64,000 bases of DNA from an uncultured Methanobrevibacter sp. GTDB lineage: Archaea > Methanobacteriota > Methanobacteria > Methanobacteriales > Methanobacteriaceae. Numbering within the stretch: position 1 is the first letter of the stretch; the number at the start of each line of letters is the position of its first letter. Positions 23,840-34,100 of the stretch are shown in pieces. Position numbers and translations under genes: made by a program. The stretch spans positions 1 to 64,000 of the forward strand of contig NZ_OMWA01000005.1 of assembly GCF_900314615.1 (NCBI RefSeq). Direction: 5' to 3'. The notes below the pieces were generated by a model. That model saw only the letters and a program-made list of their open reading frames with translations. It was not told the DNA's origin and searched no databases.

Positions 23840-24238
23840 ATGGAAATTACGGACGACAAATTATTAAGAATAGCTTTGATAACTTCTCTTATCGGAATAA
23901 TAGGCATGCTCATCTTTACTCCGAGCATTGAAGTTAAAAAAGTTAAAATAGAAGACATAAACCGTGGAATGATAGATGAAGAGGTAAGCATCGACTGCGT
24001 CGTTACAGATATCGGCCAGTCGGCTTCAAAAAGCAGTTACTTTCTAACAATCAATGACGGGACAGGGCAGATGCAGCTGATTATTTTTGAAAGTCAGGCA
24101 TCAGAGCTTCAAACGAAAAGTCTCAGCATTGAGGACTTTAAAAATAAGAAGGTAACGGTTACAGGAAAAATTACAGAGTATAAGTCCAATCTGGAGCTGA
24201 TTTTATCCAGCGGAGACAGTCTGAGAATAATTGCCTAA
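23840..24238 (+). CDS. membrane-anchored OB-fold protein
   Basis: A 132-aa protein with one N-terminal transmembrane helix (residues 11-28, IALITSLIGIIGMLIF) and a C-terminal OB-fold domain of the tRNA_anti/nucleic-acid-binding type (EEVSIDCVVTDIG, SSYFLTINDGTGQMQLIIF, KVTVTGKITEYKS). By the positive-inside tendency the OB domain could face outward or inward; the sequence does not settle this. No partner gene is adjacent and there is no clear ribosome binding site. The function is unknown; binding of nucleic acid or oligosaccharide is possible. Confidence 0.75.
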   Translation: MEITDDKLLRIALITSLIGIIGMLIFTPSIEVKKVKIEDINRGMIDEEVSIDCVVTDIGQSASKSSYFLTINDGTGQMQLIIFESQASELQTKSLSIEDFKNKKVTVTGKITEYKSNLELILSSGDSLRIIA

Positions 24239-24305
24239 CAATTACATATTTATTTATTAAAAACAAAAAAGTAATCATTAATAAAATGTATAGGAATTAA
24301 ATAAC

Positions 24306-25670
24306 ATGTCTGATAAAAAACGATTATTTGGTACTTTTGGAGTTAGAAGAACTGCAAATGACGTATTAACTCCTGAATTTGCATCAAGGCTTGCAGCCTG
24401 TTACGGTACACAAATCAAAGGAACCGTAGCTGTTGGAGGAGACCCAAGAACATCAACTCCAATGCTTAAAGAAGCTGTAAAAGCCGGACTCTTGTCAAGC
24501 GGATGTGATGTCGTGGATTTAGGAATATTACCGACACCAGGAGTCCAGTATGCTGTGCGCAAATATTATGATGGTGGAGTAATGATTACCGCTTCACACA
24601 ACCCTCCGCAATATAACGGTCTTAAATTTTTGGATGAATTCGGTATCGGAATACCTGACGAAATGGACATTGCAATCGAAAAGTTATACTTCGATGAAGA
24701 ACCTGACAGAGTTCCATTCAACGAAATCGGACAAATCTACCACAATGACAAAATCATTGACGAATATGTGGATGAAGCAATTTCCAAAGTGGACGCTGAA
24801 GCCATCAGAAACGCCAAGCTGAAAGTTGTTGTGGACTGCGGATCCGGAGCAGGATGTCTGACTGCACCTTACCTGATTAGAAAACTCGGATGTGAAGTTA
24901 CAACATTGAACGCACAGGTGGACGGATTTTTCCCTGGCCGTGATCCTGAACCAATTGAGGAAAACCTTCAGGAATTAATCAGCGTTGTAAAAGAGCTGGG
25001 TGCAGATATCGGTCTTGCACACGACGGAGATGCTGACAGGACAATCTGTATTGACGAGAAAGGTAATTTCGTTTTAGGAGACAAAACATTCAGCCTTGTT
25101 GAAAAACAGATGCTTAAGGAAAACAACGGAGGAACAATCGTAACTACAGTTGCAACTTCCCAGGCAATTTATGACATTGCAGATGAATATAACGGTAAAG
25201 TAATAGCTACTGCTGTTGGAGATTTGCTTGTTGCACGTAAACTCAAGGATGAAGATGGTTTATTCGGTGGAGAAGAAAACGGAGGTTTGATTTTCCCTGA
25301 TTTCGTATACGGAAGAGATGCAGTAATGACTGTTGCCAAAATCCTTGAAACCGTTGCAAAAGAGAAAAAACCATTATCTGAGTTAGTAGCTGAACTTCCT
25401 GTTTATTATGCAAGCAAAATGAAAATCGAATGTCCGGACGATGAAAAAGAGTTTGTAATGAACAGTATTGCTGAAGAAATTAAAACCACTACAGATTTCG
25501 AACTGGACTTAACAGACGGTGTTAAAATTCTAAAAGAAGATGGTTGGGTAATTATCAGACCATCCGGAACAGAACCAATATTCAGATGCTTTGCCGAGTC
25601 CGACTCACAGGATAAAGCTGATGAAATGACTGACTGGGGAATCGGCCTTATCAAAAAATACAAAAAATAG
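24306..25670 (+). CDS. glmM: phosphoglucosamine mutase-like phosphohexomutase (copy 1)
   Basis: A 454-aa alpha-D-phosphohexomutase. It opens with KRLFGTFGVRRTAND, the active-site serine lies in MITASHNPPQYNGLK, the metal-binding loop is HDGDADRT, the sugar-binding loop is GEENGGLIF, and the phosphate loop is RPSGTEPIFRC. It should interconvert hexosamine or hexose 6- and 1-phosphates for wall and glycan precursors. A paralogue lies at 34,770-36,107, so which one is the main GlmM is not clear from sequence. No strong ribosome binding site is seen. Confidence 0.87.
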   Translation: MSDKKRLFGTFGVRRTANDVLTPEFASRLAACYGTQIKGTVAVGGDPRTSTPMLKEAVKAGLLSSGCDVVDLGILPTPGVQYAVRKYYDGGVMITASHNPPQYNGLKFLDEFGIGIPDEMDIAIEKLYFDEEPDRVPFNEIGQIYHNDKIIDEYVDEAISKVDAEAIRNAKLKVVVDCGSGAGCLTAPYLIRKLGCEVTTLNAQVDGFFPGRDPEPIEENLQELISVVKELGADIGLAHDGDADRTICIDEKGNFVLGDKTFSLVEKQMLKENNGGTIVTTVATSQAIYDIADEYNGKVIATAVGDLLVARKLKDEDGLFGGEENGGLIFPDFVYGRDAVMTVAKILETVAKEKKPLSELVAELPVYYASKMKIECPDDEKEFVMNSIAEEIKTTTDFELDLTDGVKILKEDGWVIIRPSGTEPIFRCFAESDSQDKADEMTDWGIGLIKKYKK

Positions 25671-25685
25671 AAATCTCCCCGCATT

Positions 25686-25726
25686 TTAGTTTTGATTATA
25701 TTGATTTCAGATATAATTAAAACTAA
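25686..25726. terminator. long hairpin between convergent genes
   Basis: A 16-bp stem (TTAGTTTT and ATTATAT pairing with ATATAAT and AAAACTAA, one G-T pair, 9-base loop) stands after glmM copy 1 and before the convergent ASCH-TPR gene. It probably ends transcription for one or both. Confidence 0.5.
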
Positions 25727-25828
25727 TCTTAACCTTAAAACTATCACTTAAATTAATACTATTTTTAAAATAAAAAAAGTTAATAAAAAAATAATTGGAA
25801 TTGATGTGTGGCATCTACATGAACTTGA

Positions 25829-26965
25829 CTAAAAGTTTTCCAAACACTCTTCTTTCAGGAAAAATGCATCCTCATTGTCAGGATTTCTTAAAAGCACCTT
25901 ATTGAAACTGTCGACAGCCTCTTCGAATTTGCCAAGTTCCATTAAAACAACACCTTTGTTCAGCAAAAAGTCAATATTGTACTGTTCCAAAGATATTGCT
26001 TTATTAAAACATTCCAATGCTTCATCAAATTTACCTAAATCAATATATGCATTGCCCATCCTGTTTATTGCACTTGCATCCATTTCAGTATCATCCAGAC
26101 AGACCTCAACTGCCTTGTCAAAAGACTGGATAGCTTCCTCCAGTTTGCCCATATCAGTCAGGAGGTTTCCTCTTGCATTCCACACTTCAGGATTTTCACC
26201 GTCAATGACAATCAGCTTGTCGTAAATTCTAAGGGCTGCATCATATCTTCCAAGCATTTCAAGTATAAATCCTCTCCAGTACAGGACAATAGGGCTGCTT
26301 GGACGGTAATTATAAGCAATTGTGCTTGCCTTGTATGCTTCTTCAATTCTGCCGGCATTTAAAAGTGCAATAGCTTTGTTGTTGAGGATGTATTCGTTGT
26401 CAGGCTCGAATTCCAATGCCTTATCATAACAGTTTATAGCTTCATCGAATTTGCCCAGCCTTGAAAGGTTATCCCCCTGTTTGTTTAAAAGATAAACATC
26501 ATCAGGGTCCAGGCGCAGAGCAGCCTCATAACACATTGTAGACTTGTCGAACTTACCGCTGTCAAAAAGAATATCAGCCCTTTTGGTAATCATTGCCTTT
26601 TCATCTATCTTGTCACCCTTCCATTCATTTATGTCGAGTTTTTTAAAATAGATTATCTGGAACTTATCGGAATCGTCAATCTGGCCGCCATACATTTTCT
26701 TGAATTCCCTCAGCATGTCATAAGAGTCTTCAAAACCTTCTTTTCGGGCCAGCTCATCATTGTCTTTAATGTCTTCAAAAGAGATATCCTCAACATCAGT
26801 AACAAGAGCTTCAAATATCTTCATTTTTTCTTTTGAAACAAGATTCCAATAACAGTAAAGCCTGTCACCAACCTTAAGCGGAGTTTTCCATGCTTTACGA
26901 ATAGTTCTGGTTTTCTTACCAGTGATTACATCAATATCATTACTTGAAAATGATAAAATAGGCAT
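25829..26965 (-). CDS. ASCH-like domain fused to tetratricopeptide repeats
   Basis: A 378-aa protein in two parts. Residues 1-112 resemble an ASCH/PUA-like domain (DVITGKKTRTIRKAWKTPLKVGDRLYCYW), a possible RNA-binding fold. Residues 125-378 are about seven TPR units (for example FDEAINCYDKALEFEPDN), a protein-interaction solenoid. The combination is unusual to me. A strong AAGGAGGAG site precedes the ATG. It lies 17 bases after nrdG and ends a five-gene run that begins at glmU. The role is unknown; it could link RNA or translation with a partner protein. Confidence 0.75.
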   Translation of the reverse strand: MPILSFSSNDIDVITGKKTRTIRKAWKTPLKVGDRLYCYWNLVSKEKMKIFEALVTDVEDISFEDIKDNDELARKEGFEDSYDMLREFKKMYGGQIDDSDKFQIIYFKKLDINEWKGDKIDEKAMITKRADILFDSGKFDKSTMCYEAALRLDPDDVYLLNKQGDNLSRLGKFDEAINCYDKALEFEPDNEYILNNKAIALLNAGRIEEAYKASTIAYNYRPSSPIVLYWRGFILEMLGRYDAALRIYDKLIVIDGENPEVWNARGNLLTDMGKLEEAIQSFDKAVEVCLDDTEMDASAINRMGNAYIDLGKFDEALECFNKAISLEQYNIDFLLNKGVVLMELGKFEEAVDSFNKVLLRNPDNEDAFFLKEECLENF

Positions 26966-26982
26966 ATAAACTCCTCCTTAAA

Positions 26983-27693
26983 TTATTCAATGACCTGTTC
27001 TCCGAATTCTGCAGACTTGACTTTTACCTGACCTTTAAAATAGGGTTTGATTTCACGGGCCAAATCAGCCAGATCATGGGGATTTGGAACTTCAACTTTT
27101 TCCAAAGCAGGGTCAAGTACATTCTTATTTCTAAATTGCTGTATTGTATAAATATCCGCTTCGAGTTCATCAACTAAATTTATAATATCTTTTTTTGTAT
27201 GTAATGTCGGGACATATGTTGTTCTAGCTTCAAGATGAACGTTTTTATCGGCATTGATAAGTTCCATTGATTTTTTAACCTGAAAACCAATATTCGAACC
27301 TGTAATTTTTCTATATTTTGAAAATGTAGTTTTTACGTCTAGTGAAACAAAATCCAAAAGATTTAAATCCAGAAGTTTTTTGATTTTTTCCGGATAGATG
27401 CCGCTTGTATCCAGTTTGGTTTTAAGACCAATTTTGCGGACATATGTGAAAATTTCTATAAGGGCATCAAGCTGAAGCAGCGGTTCGCCACCGGAGATGA
27501 CAACAGCATCCAAAAAATCGGCTGAAGAATCAATTTCCTGTTTTACTTCTTCAAATGTTTTTTCAGTTGTATCCTCCAAAAGTTCCACATTGTGGCAGTA
27601 TCTGCATGTTAAAGGGCATCCGGACATGAAAATAACCAGGGACATATTTCCATGAAACTCTACAGAAGATATTACAGATCCTCCTACATACAT
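26983..27693 (-). CDS. nrdG: anaerobic ribonucleotide reductase-activating protein (radical SAM)
   Basis: A 236-aa radical SAM protein with the cluster motif C26-x3-C30-x2-C33 (CPLTCRYC) and AdoMet-binding VVISGGEPLLQ. The layout fits the archaeal NrdG family that makes the glycyl radical of class III ribonucleotide reductase; other glycyl-radical activases look alike. No nrdD is in this window. Its ATG overlaps the hisC stop (TAATG), so it is translationally coupled to hisC. Confidence 0.82.
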   Translation of the reverse strand: MYVGGSVISSVEFHGNMSLVIFMSGCPLTCRYCHNVELLEDTTEKTFEEVKQEIDSSADFLDAVVISGGEPLLQLDALIEIFTYVRKIGLKTKLDTSGIYPEKIKKLLDLNLLDFVSLDVKTTFSKYRKITGSNIGFQVKKSMELINADKNVHLEARTTYVPTLHTKKDIINLVDELEADIYTIQQFRNKNVLDPALEKVEVPNPHDLADLAREIKPYFKGQVKVKSAEFGEQVIE

Positions 27694-28793
27694 TAGTTTA
27701 AAACCTCTTTCATTATTTTTATGAATTTTTCATCCTCATCCAAAGTACAGATGCTTATTCTAATCCAATATTCGTCAAGACCCTTAAAGGAAGTGCAGTC
27801 CCTTACGATTATTCCTCTTTTCATAAGTTCCCTTGCCAGTTCGGCTGCTGTAAAGCCTGTGTCTTTTATGCCTATCAGCATGAAATTGGATTTGGATGGG
27901 AAAACATTAAGTGAATCTATTTTTGAAAGCTCATCATAGAGATATTGTCTGGATTCGATTCCCTTTTCAATTGAATCTTTAATGTAGTCCTTATCTCTGA
28001 AGGTATTTAGAGCTGCAACAAAGGAAAGTCTTGTAAGTGAAAATACAGGTTTTATCCTGTGCATATACTCTATAATTTCAGCGCATGCAAGACCGTAACC
28101 GATTCTCATTCCTGCAAGACCCAGCACTTTAGACATTGTACGGATAATGAATATGTTGTCAAATTCATTGATTAAATCCTTGTTTGTGGTCCCGGAGTAT
28201 TCAAAGTAAGCCTCATCAACTACAATCAGTATTTCAGAATTTTTGGAAGCGATTTTTCTTAAAACTTCAGTAGGAATCAGTGTTCCTGTAGGATTGTTGG
28301 GGCTGCATAAAAAAATCATTTTTGTCTTTTCTGTTATGCAGTCAAATATTGAGTCAACGTCAAGTTCGTTTTTATCCAAATCCCACTTTGCATATACAGG
28401 ATGTGCCCCGTACTGCTGAAGCAGGTATTCATAGTACATGTAAGACGGCAGAGGCACAATAAACTCGTCGCCTTCATCGATGAATGTCTTTGCCAAAACA
28501 TCAATGATTTCATCAGCACCGTCCCCTCCTATGATGACCTGATTGTCTTCAACACCGCTGTAAAGAGCCATTTCATGAACAAGCTCCTTAAGCTGGGATT
28601 CAGGGTATCTGTTGATTGATTTTATTTCGTTTCTGATAGCTTCCATAGCTTTCGGGGAAGGACCCCACGGATTTTCATTGGAACCCAATTTAATAATTTC
28701 ATCCTTATTCAGTCCGAATTCCTCAGCAATCTCATCCTGAGACCTTCCTGGAACATATGAATCCATTTCATCTACGATTTTTCTTGCTTTCAT
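27693..28793 (-). CDS. hisC: histidinol-phosphate aminotransferase
   Basis: A 366-aa PLP-dependent class I/II aminotransferase of histidine synthesis. It has LGSNENPWGPSPKAM, FLCSPNNPTGTLIP, VVDEAYFEYSG and the PLP lysine region TMSKVLGLAGMRIGYG, all typical of HisC. It sits between the gamma carbonic anhydrase gene and nrdG with TAATG overlaps on both sides, far from other his genes, so its regulation follows this mixed operon. Confidence 0.93.
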   Translation of the reverse strand: MKARKIVDEMDSYVPGRSQDEIAEEFGLNKDEIIKLGSNENPWGPSPKAMEAIRNEIKSINRYPESQLKELVHEMALYSGVEDNQVIIGGDGADEIIDVLAKTFIDEGDEFIVPLPSYMYYEYLLQQYGAHPVYAKWDLDKNELDVDSIFDCITEKTKMIFLCSPNNPTGTLIPTEVLRKIASKNSEILIVVDEAYFEYSGTTNKDLINEFDNIFIIRTMSKVLGLAGMRIGYGLACAEIIEYMHRIKPVFSLTRLSFVAALNTFRDKDYIKDSIEKGIESRQYLYDELSKIDSLNVFPSKSNFMLIGIKDTGFTAAELARELMKRGIIVRDCTSFKGLDEYWIRISICTLDEDEKFIKIMKEVLN

Positions 28794-29278
28794 TAATAAT
28801 CTTCCTTATATTGTTTGGAAAGTTTTACATAATTGTCAGCGTTGTTTTGAATTGATTGTATCTGCTCGTCTGAGAGCTCTTTAACCGCTCTTGCGGGAAC
28901 CCCTAAAATCAGGGACCCCTCAGGAAATTCCTTTCCTTCACTTACAACCGCACCGGCGCCGACAATAGAATTTTTTGAAATGTGTGCACCGTTTAAAACT
29001 GTTGCGTTCATTCCAATCAGCACGTTATCATCCAGTTTGCATCCGTGTACAACTGCACCGTGGCCGACAGAAACATTTTCGCCAATTTCCACCGGAAATC
29101 CTTTAGTACAGTGAATAACACAGTTGTCCTGAACATTGGACCTGCTGCCGATTGTTATTGAATCGGTGTCTCCTCTTAAAACGGCTCCATGCCATATTGA
29201 GACATCACTACCTAATTCAACATCACCAATTACCTGTGCACCGGGGCATATTACAATAGAGTCTTTATTATTTTCCAT
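28793..29278 (-). CDS. gamma-carbonic anhydrase family protein
   Basis: A 161-aa left-handed beta-helix protein with hexapeptide repeats (VIGDVELGSDVSIWHGAVLRGD, ENVSVGHGAVVHGC). The three zinc-site histidines of the family are seen in CVIHCTKG, VGHGAVVHG and nearby. Family members are carbonic anhydrases or acyltransferase-like (PaaY/CaiE type), so enzymatic activity is not certain. The ATG is preceded by GGCGATATT, and glmU ends 12 bases upstream. Confidence 0.87.
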   Translation of the reverse strand: MENNKDSIVICPGAQVIGDVELGSDVSIWHGAVLRGDTDSITIGSRSNVQDNCVIHCTKGFPVEIGENVSVGHGAVVHGCKLDDNVLIGMNATVLNGAHISKNSIVGAGAVVSEGKEFPEGSLILGVPARAVKELSDEQIQSIQNNADNYVKLSKQYKEDY

Positions 29279-29290
29279 AATATCGCCAAT

Positions 29291-30574
29291 TTATTCTTTT
29301 TTCTTATTTTTGTCTTGAATTATATGATTTTGTTTTACCAATACTCTTGTATCGGAGGGTACATCATCATACAGCAAAACCCCAGAACCGATAGTGGAAT
29401 TGTGGCCCACTTTAACACCCGGTGAAAAACTGGAGTTGATTCCTGTCTTTACGGAATCTCCAATAATTGATCCGAGCTTACGCCTTCCGCTATCAATCAT
29501 AGCATCTTTGATTTTGGTTTTGACAGGTTTGTTGTCAAAACGAAGGTTTGCAATGTTAGTTCCTGCAGCTATATTGCAGTTTGAACCTATAACGGAGTCT
29601 CCAACATAACTTAGGTGACTGACATTAGTATTTTCCATGACAATTGAATTTTTGATTTCAACTGCATTTCCAACGTGAACGTGATCGCCGAAGTAGGAAT
29701 TGCCCCTGATATAGGAATTAGGCCCTATATCACAGTTTTTACCAATATAAACGTTTCCTTCAATGTAAACTCCGGCCCTGATAATACTTCCTTCATCCAA
29801 AAAGACTTCTCCGTGAATATGGGCGCCTTCTTCAATTGTTCCTTTTATTTCTGTTTTAAGATTGCCAATGAGCTCTTCATTGACTTCAATAAGCTCCCAT
29901 GGACGACCCACATCAATCCAGTCCTTGTTGGTTTTATGTCCGATTACCTTTTTGCCGTCTTCAATCTGGAGAGTTACTGAATCTGTGATTTCATATTCTC
30001 CACGTTCTGAAATTTCTGTTTTTGCGATTTTTTCGAAAATGTCCTTGTTGAATATGTAAATTCCCGCATTGACAAGATTGCTTGGAGCTTCCTCTTTTTT
30101 AGGCTTTTCCACAATTTTTTTGATGTTTCCTTCTTCGATTTCGACAACACCAAATGCTGAAGGGTCTTCCACTTCAGTTAAAACCATCAGAGTATCAGGT
30201 TTCATGTAATTGTATTTTTTTATAATCTCGTTTATGATTTCATTATCAAGAATAATATCTCCGTTGAGAACTACCAGACTGTCTTCAATGAAATTTTCAC
30301 CATATGAAATAGCGTTTGCAGTTCCAAGGAAATCCTTTTGAGTTTCGTAAGTAATATTAACTCCGAATTCACTGCCGTCACCGAAATAATCCCTGACCAT
30401 TTCCTCCTTATAACGTACAATTAACAGTATATCTTTAATTCCATTGTCCCTTAAGGATTCTATGTTATATTGAATAATCGGTTTTCCGGCAACAGGCAAC
30501 ATGGTTTTAGGCTTTGTCAGTGTTAGCGGCCTCATTCTGGAACCTTCGCCTGCACTTAATATAATCGCTTTCAT
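29291..30574 (-). CDS. glmU: bifunctional sugar-1-phosphate nucleotidyltransferase/acetyltransferase (GlmU-like)
   Basis: A 427-aa enzyme. The N-terminal nucleotidyltransferase (residues 1-230) has AGEGSRMRPLTLTKPKTMLPVAGKP, VVLNGDIIL and VGRPWELIEVN. The C-terminal left-handed beta-helix carries hexapeptide repeats (GNVYIGKNCDIGPNSYI) as in acetyltransferases. It should turn GlcN-1-P into UDP-GlcNAc, the step after GlmM. It heads a minus-strand run glmU, carbonic anhydrase, hisC, nrdG, ASCH-TPR, and shares the gap at 30,575-30,733 with divergent rubredoxin. Confidence 0.9.
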   Translation of the reverse strand: MKAIILSAGEGSRMRPLTLTKPKTMLPVAGKPIIQYNIESLRDNGIKDILLIVRYKEEMVRDYFGDGSEFGVNITYETQKDFLGTANAISYGENFIEDSLVVLNGDIILDNEIINEIIKKYNYMKPDTLMVLTEVEDPSAFGVVEIEEGNIKKIVEKPKKEEAPSNLVNAGIYIFNKDIFEKIAKTEISERGEYEITDSVTLQIEDGKKVIGHKTNKDWIDVGRPWELIEVNEELIGNLKTEIKGTIEEGAHIHGEVFLDEGSIIRAGVYIEGNVYIGKNCDIGPNSYIRGNSYFGDHVHVGNAVEIKNSIVMENTNVSHLSYVGDSVIGSNCNIAAGTNIANLRFDNKPVKTKIKDAMIDSGRRKLGSIIGDSVKTGINSSFSPGVKVGHNSTIGSGVLLYDDVPSDTRVLVKQNHIIQDKNKKKE

Positions 30575-30674
30575 TTTCTATCCCCATAAAAATTATATAA
30601 TAATATTATATGTTTAACTCTTTACCTATAAATTAATTTTTCTAAATTAAATAACTAATTTTAAATAATAGTTG

Positions 30675-30709
30675 GTATATAGTAGAATTATATTAGCTAT
30701 GCTAATAGC
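30675..30709 (+). promoter_or_regulatory. rubredoxin promoter and dyad
   Basis: GTATATAG at 30,675-30,682 is the TATA candidate. TATTAGC-TAT-GCTAATA (30,691-30,707) is a 7-bp dyad at the expected transcript start. An overlapping stem GCTAT/ATAGC can also form. An operator is likely but unproven. Confidence 0.5.
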
Positions 30710-30733
30710 AAAACACAAAAAGGAGATAATAAA

Positions 30734-30901
30734 ATGACTGTATATGTTTGTTTACACTGTGAATACAGATTTGATACTGAAAAAGGCGACCCTGCATACA
30801 ACATTCCTGCTGGAAAAACTCCTGCAGACATGCCAGATGACTGGGTTTGCCCAGAATGCGCAGCTTTAGGTATTGACGCATTTATCGCAGAAGAAGAATA
30901 A
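30734..30901 (+). CDS. rubredoxin
   Basis: A 55-aa iron protein with the four iron-binding cysteines C6, C9, C39 and C42 (VCLHCEYRFD then DDWVCPECAALG). The sequence GDPAYNIPAGKTPADMPDDWVCP matches rubredoxins, in length and order. It shuttles electrons, for example to rubrerythrin or peroxide-reducing flavoproteins in the oxygen response of anaerobes. A strong AAGGAGATAAT site precedes the ATG. A T-rich terminator-like stretch follows near 30,920. Confidence 0.95.
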   Translation: MTVYVCLHCEYRFDTEKGDPAYNIPAGKTPADMPDDWVCPECAALGIDAFIAEEE

Positions 30902-31127
30902 AATCTCTTCTTCTAATTACTTTTTTTATTTTTAAATAATTATTTTGTTTATTTTTTCCTGTTTTCATTGAATTTCTAAACTCAGTTGATTCTTTCATAT
31001 AGAAAAATTCAAATTTCATACATGAATATTAAATAAAATTAAACTAAATTTTGTAAAGTAAATATAATCTTCATATTTTTTATATAACAATTGACAAAAA
31101 TATAATCATCAAAGATAGGAGATTATT

Positions 31128-34100
31128 ATGAAATTTTATAAAAAAAGTATAATCCTTCTATGTTTATTGATGATTACAATGGGGGTTGTCTGTGCACAGG
31201 ACATCACTGATACAGCACAGAACACTCTTGAAATAGATGACTCCCAGGCAGTACTTGCCAATTCAACATCTGCCACATACGATGATCTCTCAGAATTGGT
31301 TGAAAAGTCCGGCGATTCAATAAGCCTGGAAAGCGATTATAAGTACAATCAAGGAACAGATAAGGTAAAAAATATTTCAATTTACAAAAAGAACTTAACC
31401 ATCAACGGTAATAACCATGCCATTGACGGGGACGGGAAAACAACTCTTTTTAAAATAGAAAAAGGTAATCTAGTTATAAAAAATACTGTTTTGAGAAACT
31501 TCAATGATACTGCAATCATACTTATAGACAGTACACTGACAACATTAAACGTTACTTTTGAAAACATTCAAGCTGCCGATTACGGTGCTGCAGTATACTG
31601 TACAGACGACAGTATGGTTACAAGTACCAATGACAGGTACATAGAAACCTACGCTCCAAACGGAGGTTCTGCAATATTCGGGTATGATTCCGTAATCAAC
31701 ATCAACAACGGAACTTTCCAAAACAAAAAGCCTATTTACTGGAGTCTGATTTATGGAGAAGACAGTGAAATAAATGTTTTTGAAACAGTATTTGCAAATA
31801 TAAACTCAAAATATGCAACTACGATTTACAACACATACAATACCACAATCAAAAAGTCAAAATTCATAAATTTACATGCTGATGCAACTGCAGGTGCTAT
31901 TGCCATTAAAAGTAACAATGCCCAGAACAAGACTTATATGAGAGTCTATGACTGTGAATTCGTAAACGTCAGCGCCGCCAAAAACGGTGGAGCAATATAT
32001 TCCGACCTCAACGGAAACGGACTCAAACAATATATCGGTCTTTTGGACGTTATTAACTCCACATTCACCCAGTGCCGTGCTGATTTTGGAGGAGCAATTC
32101 TTCACCTTGGAAGAGCTGTAGAAATAATCAACTCCACTTTTACACAAAACATGGCAACTGAAGCTGGCGGAGCATTTTACAGTTCAAATGCAAATGTACT
32201 TATCAACGGAACCACATTTAAAGAAAATAAAGTCGACATCTACAACGGACTCGGCGGAGCATCATATTTTGACGCTGAAAAGATAGTCATCGACAAAACA
32301 ACATTTGAAGACAATGTTGCAAGCAAAGGCGGAGGTATTTACAGCTTTTATACAGGACATACAATTGTCAATTCCGCATTTAAAAACAATGGAGAAGACA
32401 TTCATACTTACTATGAGGACAATGGTTCCATAATAGAAGACTGCGGAGAGTTAAATTCCATTCTTAACGACAAAATGAACATTACAATAAGATACAACGG
32501 ACTGCCAATCACATTGAATCCGCAACCAATCAAAGGATCTGCAAGCGATTCCTACTTCAATTTAAAAGACCAGGGATTAGTTACTCCAGTAAAAGATCAG
32601 GGTTCCATGGGTGCATGCTGGGCATTCGGTGCAGCAGGAGCATTTGAATCCGCATTTTTAATTGCAACCGGAAAAACCATTGATATTTCAGAAAATAATA
32701 TTCAGGACTTAGGTTTAGTCTATTCACCTTACGGATGGATGGGCAATTATGAAGGTGGAAACTACCTCACTGCAACATCATACTTCGTAAGCTGGCTCGG
32801 TGCAGTAAACAGCGTTGACGACAGCTATGATGAACTTGGTAAAATCTCTTCAGTAAGCTACAGCGGAGATGCATATCGTGCAGTAGATGCTGTTTTTGTA
32901 AATATTAAAGATAGAGCTGCAGTTAAAGAAGCATTAACCAAATACGGAGCTTTAAACCTGTATGTATATGGTGCAAATTCAAAAGATAAATCATATAATC
33001 CTCAAACACATGCAGTCTACAATTCCAAATATAGCGGAAACCATTACGTGACACTGGTAGGATGGAACGATACATACTCAAAATATAATTTCGCAAATAC
33101 CGCACCTGGCAACGGAGCATGGATTTGTAAAAACAGCTGGGGAACCAACTGGGGAGATGAAGGATACTTCTATATTTCCTATTATGACAAATCCCTGAAT
33201 GCAGATGCAGTAGGATTCAAATTTGAAAATGTGAACTACTATGAAAAACTTTACCAAAACGAATTAGGCGGATACGACTCATTCAATAAAAAATTTGACA
33301 CTTACGGACATGTCTTTACAAGCGAAGGAGGAGACATCCTTGCAGCTGTCGGAACATACTTCGAAAAGGCAAATACCCCATACAAAATATCAATTTACGT
33401 AAATGGTTTTATTAGCTACACCCAGGACGGCATTTCAAAACATGCCGGATATGAATGTATCAAACTGGATGATTATATTGCTGTAAACGACAATTCCACA
33501 TTTGAAATTAGAATAAAATCCAGTTCAGCACCTATATTCCAATATTCAAGACTGCCTGCAGTCGAAGGTAAAAATTATGTAATAGACAGTGCTGGAAATT
33601 TCATTGACCCTGCAAAAGAAAATATAACCGTGCCTGTTAAAGCGTACACATTCAAAAACCCTCAAATCAGTGAAAACATCGTGAAATATTACACTACAAA
33701 AGAAACAATATTTACTGTGAACAATGTTTTAGAAACTGGCACTTTACCAATCAGTTTTGACGGTAAAAATATGACAATGGAAATTGTAAACAGCAGCGGA
33801 AGTGTTAACTTAGGTGTTTTAGATATAGGTCCGAATAAAGTGTATATAACATACAGAAACCAAACCTTTGCTAGCATAATCTATATCAAACCGACCATAG
33901 ACTGTGAAGACATATACACCATAACAATTGCATACAATACCAAACTGACTCTGGATAACGTCAAATTCTATGACAGCAACGGAACTCCTCTTGAAAATGC
34001 AAGTGTTGTTGTCAAATTCAACAATGAGGTTATCCCGGATACCGTTACCGGCGTCAACGGAACAATGCCTATTGTTGTTAAAGCAGGAAACAAAATCGGA

